From Micropterus salmoides (taxonomy: Eukaryota; Chordata; Actinopteri; Centrarchiformes; Centrarchidae), in contig NW_024040040.1 of the NCBI RefSeq assembly GCF_014851395.1, positions 9,672,711 to 9,736,710 of the forward strand: 64,000 bases of DNA, written 5' to 3'. The notes beneath the pieces were generated by a model. The model was not told where the DNA came from, ran no database searches, and worked only from the letters and a program-made list of their open reading frames with translations. Position numbers and translations under genes: made by a program. Below are positions 26,000 through 37,100 of this stretch, one piece after another (within the stretch, counting starts at the first letter, position 1; the number at the start of each line of letters is the position of its first letter).

Positions 26000-27595
26000 A
26001 GTAAATGACACCACAAGCCCACAATAAAGGTTCTGCATTATAAATTATTATACATTTTACACAAATCTGCACAAGCTGAGAGCTTTAGAGGTTCTGTAAG
26101 TGGATTTTTTAGCTTTAGACAGAGCCGTGCAAGCTGTTTCGCCCTGTCTTTAATTGTTATTAATTGTTGTTAAATCAAGTTGTTGATCTTATTGTTATTA
26201 TCATTAAAGAATTGAAGGGCTCAGATGTGGTGTGTTAGCGGAGCCATTTGGCGTCAGTTTTATAAAGGCAAAGCCGTGAGAGTTGCACTGCAGGACAGGG
26301 TCCCTGAGAAACACCTCGTTAGTCTAAGCCTGGAAATGGGGCCTTTGTGCTTAGGTAATGCTCAGAGTAATTGGCAGCACTGAAGCGGAAGGCAGAGAGA
26401 ATACATAAAAAGACACCACAGAGATAATTGAGCAGAACAGGTGAGTTTGCCATTTGTCGCAGGGGCACATTGGAGTAACAAGCAGGTGCCTTCAGCCTTT
26501 CATGGATAGAACATCAGCACCTTTTCTGTTAATTCACATCCTGATGTCAATGTCTGCATCGGTATTTAATACACATTTGTAGCAGTGGCAATAGGAGGTT
26601 TAAGTCCCATGACCAAGCCTGTTTCATCCCAGTTTGTTTTACTGCAGTAAAAGAAAATTGCCTGTTTCTAAACACCAGGCTTTCTTATTTATGTATGCCA
26701 AGAAGTAAGGCTTAATTACAGTCTTCAGATGTTTATCTTGAAGATGTTTACGTTAACATGCACCTGCCTTATCAGTCTGAATCACAAAGCTGTGCTGCAA
26801 AAACATCCTGTTATAAGAAGCCGACAAAATAACCCAACTGAATGGATTTTGGTGTTTGGATATTTGCAGGAAATCTGTTTTACACACAGGAAGTGATGAA
26901 ACAAAACTCATAAGAGCAAAACACTGTCAAAGCTGAGCAAGAAGCTTGTCCGGAAAAAGGTGGACTAACTCTGTTTCCATTGATATTGACCCAACAATGT
27001 CCAAGTTATTTAGTAGAATAATACGGATAACTGCAAGAGAGAAATGCCCTGAATGAATGAAGATGAAGCAACATTAAACACAAAAGGAAATCCATACTGA
27101 ATCATTACTCAGTTAATGAGTCCTCACTGTTCAGCAGTATTTCTCTGTCAAAAAGGAACATTTGGCACAGTAAGAACATGAAGACAGTATTTACAAGTAC
27201 GCAAGATTAATATATTGAACGTAGTTTGTCACTATAATGTCTTGTCTGAGCCAGTGAACAAACCACCATGACAAACGAAGCCACACAAAGAGCACAGGCA
27301 CTTGATGTTCTCTTCAGGATGCAACAAAGCGGATGCTGCCAATTAAACAGAAGAAAAAAGAATGTCACCAAACTGAAACGACATTTTCCCCGCCTCACTT
27401 TCTGCAACCATGCACACAGAATTTGAAGGAGACCTTTTAAAAAGGCCTCATAAATGAGGGCAGCGATATTACTCAGCACATGACTCATGGCATATTAAGA
27501 TGAAGAGTGAAAAACAAGATTGAAAAAAGCAGATGGTGCGCACAGTAACCGCTGCTCGTTAGCCACTGATGCGACCACCCAGCTCTCACTGAGGC
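26000..27595 (-). other. Probable cckbr 3' UTR and downstream sequence
   Basis: This stretch directly follows the cckbr stop codon on the minus strand. Several short open frames on both strands show no similarity to known proteins. No single polyadenylation signal can be chosen by eye, so the 3' end of the transcript is not defined. Confidence 0.4.
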
Positions 27596-28173
27596 TCAGC
27601 AGGTGCCGGTGGTGCTAACGGTGGTGTAGCTGAACTTCGACATAGAGGTGGCCATCGACGTGGCCATGGAAGCGGCGGTGAGGCCGTCTTCTCCTGCCTC
27701 CCTCTTCCTGCACCACCAGCACTGGCGACAGAGCCAGTTGCGGCAGCAGCAGGCGAAGGTGGACAGCAGGGCCTTGCGGAAGCGCGTGTTCATGAAGCAG
27801 TAAATGATGGGGTTGACGCAGGCTGAGGTGTAGGACAGCAGGTGGATGAAGGAGATGGGCGCGCCTGAGAGGGCTTTGGAGGCTGACTTCAGGTCAAAGG
27901 CTTTCCAGGTGTTGGCTGAGTACAGGGGCATCCAGCAAATGAAGAAGAGCGCCACAATCACCATCAGCATGCGGATGACTCTCCTCTTGGCCTGCAGCTT
28001 GGCCTCTGAGGTGTTGCTGCGGGCGCGCTCAGGTTTGGCCTGGATGGCACCAGTCGAGGCAGAGAGTGTGGGGAGCTCTAGAGCAGAAGAGGGTTTTTTA
28101 GACACCTGGATGTAGCAACCATCGTCGTCATCATTCGAACCTGTGACAGCCCTTCCTATACCGTTCTTCTTGC
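27596..28173 (-). CDS. cckbr: cckbr last coding exon 5: third intracellular loop, TM6, TM7, C-terminal tail
   Basis: The acceptor ATTCCACAG precedes 28173 and the exon runs to TGA at 27596-27598 (2 nt plus 192 codons including stop). It encodes the rest of loop 3, with SNDDDDGCYIQ, an ALELPTL patch and the basic KLQAKRRVIRM that leads into TM6; TM6 with FFICWMPLYSANTW; the third extracellular loop LKSASKALSGAP; TM7 with SFIHLLSYTSACVNPIIYCF; and a cytoplasmic tail. The tail starts with a cysteine/tryptophan cluster (CCCRNWLCRQCWWC), a likely palmitoylation region in this family, and ends SKFSYTTVSTTGTC. It also carries a small tandem repeat (SMATSMATSMS). The local GC is clearly higher than in the flanking introns. 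Confidence 0.95.
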
Positions 28174-31100
28174 CTGTGGAATGTCAGAGAGTTTACATTT
28201 GGAGAGTTTCCTTGGAATTCAACATAATGTAAATGCCTAGTATTTTTAAGTGTGTCTTAAAACAACTGTTTTTTTTTAGACAGACTAAACACGCTAAAAG
28301 ACGAATGGAAGTTCATTGTTTTGCTGCATTCCAAATGAATAAAACACTATGTTTATAAATGAGCAGTCGCCACTGAAGGCTATTTCAGATCGTCTCAACC
28401 TTGATGAATCACACACACAAGGCTGGACTCCTTGGAAACTGGTCCTACTGATGCACACAATGCACCCAGAGATGTGTCTCATCTGTAACACAGAGATTTT
28501 TCTTTTTCTTTGGGAAATACCAGCTGTAAGGCCACTAGAAATTCCAAACAGGCATGAAAACAAGTCGAGTGGATATTAGGACAACTGAGAAGAAGTGTAT
28601 TTTTGGATGTAACAGGTGCAGAACCTGTAGGTAGCAGCAAAATATGTCATTCTGAGCTTGAGGCACCCTTTGTAGTTATGTTCTATTATTTGTTTGCCTG
28701 TACTGCCTGATAATGGGGGTTTGTGTCTATTAGATCCAACAGGCGTGTATTTAATTGGAGTTTTTTTGTGTCATTACTGGCAGTTGTGATATTTTACTGG
28801 ACTGCTGATAAAACCTGCTGTTTCCTGTCTTTCTGATGTAATTCAATGCAGCTTCATACAGGTCTATAAAAAGTGAAATAGATGTTTTCATCCACAGTAT
28901 GAGTTAAATCACTGTGAACAAAAAGCTTTTTCCTGTTTGGATTGATATATGATGGTTCTCACCGGTAGTCTCTCTGTTCTGGCCCAGCTCAAACTGAATG
29001 CCTCGTACGAGCTCTCTGGAGATCAGACCGTAGGCTACAATCATCACCACTCCTGGGATGAAGAACAGAGTGAACAGCAGCAGCACATACCTGAAAAACA
29101 GCCAGATGGAAAGAGAGAGGCGTAAAAAAAAACAACGCAAAGAGTAAAAGTCTCTACTTTATCTCGAATCAGCCCTAAACACCAACCAAACACATAACCT
29201 TATCCAGCTACTGGCTGAAAATGTGCTTGTGAACTTAACTTAACAGTGTATCTTTCTTTCCTCATACACCTTTGTGCATGTGTTGGAGCGCTGCTGGAGG
29301 CCCCCCAGATGGTTGATCCCTCCCAACAGGCCTCTTTATCCCCAAGGTACTGAACCCATCCAGCGCTACAGCTTCTCACTGCAGGCTATCAGGCTCCTCA
29401 GCACCCTGGGGGACCGATCATGTCATACCGTGTCACAACAGCAAGCAGGCCACACTGAAGAACATACAAACAGCATCAGAAACAATCTCACATCTAAAAA
29501 AAATTAGGAAATGGGATGAGACTTTTGAGACTTTCCCAGAGTTAGTATTTATTGGTGGGGTACAAGCAGTTAGCCAGTCCTGAGCTCTGCGCTGATGAAC
29601 AGTAGTTCAGTGACATATTGAGGAGACATTTATATAATATACTGTAAGATAGAATTGTAATCTAGACATAGCTTGAGTTGGAGAGCCATGTGCATACACA
29701 ATAGTATCATCTGCATAAAAATTGTTATGTTATTATGTCACCACATGGAAAACAATGGCGAGGTCGACACGTAAAACGCAAAGCCTTAACAAGGAAACTG
29801 CACCAAATCCCCTCTGGTCTGTTAAATCACACCACAGTGTGTGATTTAATTTGAATCCAAATCTTGGATTCCTATAGGATGAGCCCCACAGGAGCCCCCC
29901 ATGATGTGGCCATGAAGTCACCAAGCCTATAAGATGGCTAAACATTTTACAAAGAACGCATCATTTGGAATTCTTGTATGAACTGGACAGCACAAATATC
30001 CCAACAATCATTTTGGCATTCAAGCGAGGAGCTGAAAACAGCACTGTAAGAGGCCAACATTTTTATACAATTTTAAATGTTGTTTCATTACTACATCCAC
30101 TTCTGAGACGTTTTGAGGCAATCAGCTGTGTAGATTTCGAATATTGGCAGTTTTACAAAAATTTATGGTGAATCGAAAAATGTGCTCCAACATTTTCGGA
30201 GTTGATAAGCGCCACAAGAGCCCTCTTGTCCCACAGTCACACAGACCACTGCAGCCAACGAAACAGACGAGTCCAGCAGCAATGGCAGAGGAAAGACTAT
30301 CATTACATTCTGAGGAATGTTATAGCATTTTAACTTAAATCAAGAGACATCAGGCATCTGAAACTTAGCAGCACTTTAGAAGAAATAAAATCAATAAACA
30401 ACCAAACAACAGGGCCAGTATGAAAGGGAACTGTTGCTCTATAAATAGACATTATATTGTCAGCGTACAGTTGGTGGAGTAATCAGCTAAGCTTAGGGTA
30501 TGTCATTGCGCAACACCGATTGTTTTGGGTGATTTTAGAGAACTGCAGGCGGCCTCTGTCACAATAGCAGCAATAATGCATCATCTCAAACTGTCAACAG
30601 TGTTCTGTGTGCTTGTGACTTTTTGAGTTCATTCTTCCAATAACGACTAGCAAGAAGGTTCTCCCCAAATCTGTTCTTTGCACTCTTAGGATCAATTACA
30701 ATAGACCTGTATTAACATTAGCAAAGCAATTCAGATCAGTTTGACAACAGAATAGTTCTCTGAAGAAAACAGGTTTTTACAATTTTGACAAATAAAAAAA
30801 AGTAATCAAAATTGATGCAGCCGAACCAGAGACATCTTTTTTATTCCATGCATTCTTCTGCCTTGTCAAACCTGGGGGCCTGCATGACCCACAATGCAAC
30901 CTTTCTGCAGCCTGTTCTGTTGGAGATTGAGGTGTGTTATGCAAGTAGCAGCTAATGTAGCCTCAAGCCCTTTAAAAGTAAAAGAATGGATGTCTGAAAT
31001 TAGTTACAAAAAAATCCTCTTATTAGTCAAGCTGGTGGCACCTATGTTTAAAAATGACCTGACCAAGGGCAGAGAGATTTTCAATTGTTTTCCACTTAGT

Positions 31101-34100
31101 ACTTTTACATGAATGGAGTTACAGTCTTATCTTATCAAGTGAAGACATATGGGCCCAAAGGGAAATGGAGTAAAAGAAACTGTAACCTGGAGAAAATACT
31201 AAAATGAATTGAAATGCTTGATTTAACTAAATACACTGCCCAATCATATGTTCTCAACATGGAGGACATGTTAAGTCACCAACATCTGCAGAGTCAGTTG
31301 GACCAGTTGGACCAGTCAGCTGCTGCAGGTCTGACACTACAAGACAGTATTTTCTTTAAGAGGGTGGCAGCCATCCTGTTCAATGTGGGGAAGGTTTTCA
31401 ACACAACCTTATCAAACTGTCACGTTGACATACACAGTAACAGTGCATATTGACATACATGGTTACAACCTCATATGGACGCACCCTTATATATACCCAG
31501 AAATGTCCAAATAAGGAGGTGGCTGGGTGGGTGGGTCAGAAACCGGACTTTCACCCAGAAGACCCGTGTGGTTACAAAAAAACTTAAGTTAAAGTTATGT
31601 CACAGTTATTTTCCTAAACCTAACCAAGTTGTTTTGGTGCCTAAACCTGACCAATATTTTTCACAATGTTAACCACATGCCGTTTCACAACGTAAAGCAA
31701 TAGTTTTATTTTGAAAGTCTAACCAGACTTTGCATATTTATTCATGCTAACTTGACCGCAGAGCCTTACAAGTGCAAAAGTGAGGCCAAAGTGTCCATAT
31801 GTGACGCACTGGGATGAGAACGTGTTGACAGACGGTACCCATGGCTATGACACAACAGAAAGAAATGTGTATAATTGATCGTGGTGAGATTGATGACACC
31901 TCAAAGAAAAAGTAGTGAACTGAGTAGTGGGGGGAAAATGGAACAAAATGTTGAACGAGGGGAATTTGTAAGGAGTGTACAAAATTCAAAGGGCTCAGAG
32001 CATCTGTCAGTTTGGCACCATCTGTATCTTCATCTTTGTTTGAACAACCAGCGAAGTACAATGACTGAGTGAGCATGAGAAACCGCTTGGGATTATAAAA
32101 GTGTACGCTCTCTCTGAAGCGAATAAAACCTATAAGTAAAATTAAGTGAACTGAAGGGAGAATGATAAAGAGAGGAGGAGGGAATATGCAATTATTGTAA
32201 AAGAGAAAACAAGAAAGAGTAACCCATGAATAAATAAATAAATAAGAAACTGTACAGATGTCACTTTGATCGTAATAAATCTTTACCATCACGCAGCCAC
32301 ATCTCCCTTTTGATTCGTCATAATCAGAGAATCCTCTTCACAACCACCGATGTCTGCGGTGCACATCAGTCAGCACATGAAAGCGACAGCAGAGAGGAAG
32401 AGGTCGGGTTTCATTCATTCTCTGATATTCTAATCTAGTCTTCCCCGGCAAACCCTCTGAACTCTGCACAGCCCCGCTCTTTCACTTCTCATTTAAAAAA
32501 AGGCTTCAGCCAAAGTCTCTCATCAGCTGGCTGTTTGATACTGTGGAAAATCTGTTAGACAAAAGCTGTCTGGAAGTGAACGTGCAGGAGTGCGGCAACA
32601 CACCACTGCTGGTGGATATTTGTGCTTGTTTTGCCTCAAGGGGGAAACCCAGATGGATGAGGCAGAGGGACATGAAAAAAACATGATGAATATTCATATG
32701 TTACTCCCTCTTTTGACTGTTCCCGCATCACCTGAAAGCTCCATGATTATCAACCACTGAAGGTGTGTTAGGTTTATATTAATCATCAAAGAAAATGACA
32801 TGCACGTGTTACCCATTTCTGCACTACAAATAAACTTCACCTGGGACAGGGAGATATGAAAATTGGATCATTGTCTTCCTTTGCAGAGTTTTTGATTTTG
32901 TTTTGTTTGAGTTTGAAGCTAAGTGGTGTAGGACTCTGTGGATGGCAGCGTCAAGTCTCTGCAGACTGAGGTATCTCCAACAACTATTGGATGGACTGTC
33001 ATGACATTTTGTACAATCATGTCATATCATATGTCAATCAAATGTCCATTCCCTGAAAAAGCCCTGCCTCTTTCTCAATATATTATATATATTTTGAGTA
33101 AAATAATTTTGTTTTTTATTTACAGTTAATATTCTCCTAAAAAGACGCAGTAATTGATCAGCAAAACACAGTCCCCTTCCTGTTGAAGATGCAAACATCA
33201 AACAACAAGGATAATAAGAATTAACATCGTGATTAATAGCGGATGGGTTGCTTGTGGGTGAAACAGGGTGAGGCGTCTCCCCATTAAGAGAGACACTGTC
33301 ACAGCTTTTTCTTTCACTGGAAACATTTAAAATTGCAGACAGCGGCCTCTCTAATCATTAAAGTAAATCGTTATTGGAAACACTCATACATTAGTACAAC
33401 ACACAATACAGACATCATCTGGACAGCTTGCGCTGCTCGAGTAATTAAATGGGAACACAGCCTACAGGGACCATGAGAGATGGAGTGAAATGTCCATGAG
33501 GGTGCAGGTCTCTAAATTGGAGAAGATAATTTGGGTGGGTGGCGGGTGATTGATTTATGTGTACATGGGAATTCAGATGACGTGTATATGATTATCTAAA
33601 GTATAACATCATAAAGTATCAGCAATATAATTTCTGTTGTTATTTATTATACTTCTATAAGTGTGCCCATAACCAAGTTTCTCTTTAATGCAAAAATGTT
33701 ATCTAGTCATATTATAATGTCTACTTATCTAGTGGCTGAGTTCTCTCAATGAATAGGATTATTCAACCCTCCAGATATTTTGTTGTGTAAAACTCCAGTC
33801 TGTGTACAGTGCACACCATGCATGAGAATAATTATAAAAATCATTAAGAAAATCATTAGATTTGCCTTTGACTAGAGAAAAATGGTTCATTAACAACTTT
33901 ATGGCTCTTACGTGTCTTGATATAATTCGCTTATCATCTCAGACTAAGATTTCAGTCTAAAAATGGATGCTTCAGTAACTCTATGCCTTGCTTCATTAGG
34001 TGCAAAAAAAGGGCCATTTTCATGTAATGAGAGGTGGATGAAAGAGGTGTTATCTCCTTGGAATTGAGGTTTTAACCCCTAAACCCTGGTGTAATTTAAA

Positions 34101-37100
34101 AGATGGCCATGACAAGTCAAGATGAAACTGTGAATTAAAACTTGAAAGGTCCTCCTAGTCAGTGACACATCTGGACTTTTGACATCTGAGTCTCGACTTT
34201 CTGCCTCCTCCTCCTCCTCCTCCTCCTCCCCGAGCAGACTAATTAACTGGTCTCCCACTGCCTCGCCTTTCCCAGAGAAGCTTTGCGGTTTGATAGACAA
34301 AGAAAAGAGAAATCTTCAGAGTGTTCGACCACAAAAAGCTGTCAAGTAGAGAGACGTACAAGGTTTTGCCATGTGCAGCTTCTTCTTCTTTTTAATTGCG
34401 CCATCCTGCAGGAAAAGTTGTGTGTGTATGGACAGATCTATGAAAATCCCTGAGTAGTACATCCCAAGATGCAAGAACATATCTTGTCTGTGGCTGCTTA
34501 TCCCTCTACCTGTGGTGCTTTTTAACAACATGCCTCAGAGGGCATGAATGTAGATGGATGGATGCCTTTCCTAACACAGAGCAATTCAGACTGTAACAGC
34601 AATAATCGCTTCTCTCCTGCTTTAATCCTTTTCAGTGTACAGTCAGGAGCAGAGAAACAATCATGTTCATTCAAAATGACAGCAAAATGGTAACATGCAC
34701 AGATACCGAAGGCAGACACATTATCTACAGTGTCTTTGTCTAATGATGTCGTCTCTACTTTTCTTTCCTGGCTCCTCTGTTTTTTTTGGTATGACCCCTG
34801 CTATGCTAGAAAACGGACCCACACAGTCTGTAATTATGCCTCAACGGGAGCTGCCGGGTCACCTTTTTCATCTTAAAGAAAGAGACTCCCACTTAATGAT
34901 TTCATTCATTTTTCAGACATCACCCCTGTAACCACCTTTACAGCTTCATCCCAGGGGTTCAAACCTAAAATGACAAGAATTTATGAGCCTTCTTTCCATC
35001 ATTAGCAGAGGTGTAGGACGAGGTGTAGGACGGGGGGGGGCGGAGAGTGAGTACACAGGCTGACCTTTGAGAGCCCAAAATGGCGGAAGCTATTGTAGCT
35101 TATTAGCTCAGTTGCACCATCCACTTTGAGTTAACCTCCCTTTGCAGAGATAAAACTGCTTCACCAAAGAGGCATGGTTTGCAGACGTTATGAGAGACCA
35201 GAGTGGCTGGTACAAATGTCTTTTTGAAGTACAGTGATGATGTATTCCACATGAAGAAACTGGAACAAGTTAAAACTAATATATTACAGCAAACTTTTTT
35301 ATTCCAGTTACAAACACACAGTGTACTACAAACGCTGTTTGAATTGCCTGAGAACAGTGGATCTGCTGGAGGTTTGTGCAAGAAATTTGAGCTATTTTAC
35401 GAAAATTACCAAATCAGCATGCACTCTGTTTTCCAACTGTGAGCAATCAGCAGAAAGTGATCTGATTGCACTGCTCAAAAAATTAAGCTACTTTTTGCTT
35501 GTCATGGTAATGCATATGTAAATTACACAATTACACCGGATGTAAATCAGAGTATCTCCACACATTTGGAACCAAAACCAAGCAGATTGCATTCGATTCA
35601 CTAACTGACTCCGTCTATTCATCTTTTACCCATCATGTCTTCTCTGGTTCTGATTTTAGCCTGCTCCTTGATTTCTTTGCCTGTTTGGACTCATTACTTT
35701 AACATAGCTACCAGTCCTCATCGCCCAACAAGTCCTGCTGATCAGACTAATGTTTGAACAGATGAATGACTGAGGGTGTTCCTTTTATCCATGCTTTTTT
35801 CACTTATTCATTGGAGGTTATTGTGTCACCAGTACCTACCAGGTCTGCTCAGCTTGCTGGCTGGGCCAGTCCAGGCGACACATGTGGCCAACAGTACCGT
35901 TGCTCTTTGGGAAAGACTTGAGGACACTGAACACTGGGTAGGGCACCATGACTATCAGTGACACCACCCAGGTGGCCGCAATGACGCGGTAGGCGTGGGA
36001 TCGGGTCTGCCAGGATCGGGACTTCAGCGGGTTACAAATAGCGCTGTATCTCTCGATGGCAATGGCCACAAGGCTGAAGGTGGAAATGCTGACAGAGATC
36101 CCTGCAGGAAAGAAAAGAAAAGCAACGAGAGAACATTTAGAGACCTGCAGCCTCGTTTATAAAACGGATACACATCAAAAGGTTGCGTATGGACGAAACA
36201 ACTTATGCACAGAAAGATTTATAGCATAGTGCGTACGCATGTCACAGGCTGATTTCCCTTTTATAAATCACAATAAACTTTGAAAATTTGGCTCACATGA
36301 GCAAGCTTTTTTCCTTTTAACACTCATAGTTGCCTATAAATAGCCAGTGAAACACTAATTAATAATACATACTGACTGCATGAAGACAACGACGGCAAAT
36401 TCTGACAGAAAAGCTAAAAAAATAAATTTCGTCTAGTGTGAAACTGAAGTTCTTGGTGGTGAGGTTGAAACAAGTTTGATGTTGATGCACAAGATGACCC
36501 ATGTACGTAAGTTGTATGGTTCATGGTTTGAAATGATCGTGAACCAAATACCTTCAAGTTGTTTACACAAACAAATGAGAATTTTTCTATTGTTTTTAGT
36601 GACTGCGTGTTCCAGCGGGGTTGGTGGAGCTGCAGCTGGGCAAGGAGCCCAGCCCTGGCATCTCCACTGCACCTCCTGTGTCTCAGCCCTCCAGCGGCCG
36701 TGTAGTTGTAGTCTTACAAATGCAGAGACTTAGTTAATGAATAGTGTTACATGTTTCCCATACCTCATCACTGCCACACGCTGGCGCACAGCATTTAGCT
36801 CAAATGCCAGTCTGCATTCATTCACTGAGCCTAAGTGCTCAAACAGAAACTAACATTGGTGGAACAGCCACCAGGGTTCAGTATCTTGCCCAAGGATACA
36901 TTGACATGCAGCATGGAGGAGCCAGGGATTGAACCGCCGATTAACGGGCAACCCACTCTATCTCCTAAGCCACAGCCGTCCACAAAGGAAAGACCAGGCA
37001 AGATCTCTCCGCTACAACTGGCAAGATTGTCATGAAACCTGTTACTGATTTTCATGGTCCCCAGCAGAAGATTACAAATTTCATTGGTGACCCCTTAAAC

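Larger units (their letters stand above)
29091..35839 (-). other. cckbr intron 3 (6.7 kb)
   Basis: Bounded by GTAGGT (35839) and TGTTTTTCAG (29091). It holds a possible LINE 3'-end fragment near 29.3 kb, a GGTTAGGTTTAGG-type dispersed repeat near 31.5-31.7 kb, a dispersed repeat near 33.0 kb and a TCC-repeat microsatellite at 34.2 kb. The remaining sequence shows only random-looking reading frames, the longest being a 181-codon frame at 31747-32292 without recognisable domains. Confidence 0.8.

Noticed and set aside
27846..28115. 89-codon plus-strand frame over cckbr exon 5
   Set aside because: It is the antisense shadow of the receptor's TM6-TM7 coding sequence.
31747..32292. 181-codon open frame on the minus strand, the longest uninterrupted unassigned frame
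   Set aside because: Lies inside cckbr intron 3, has no recognisable domain, is rich in codons expected from AT-rich random sequence, and has no splice or promoter support.
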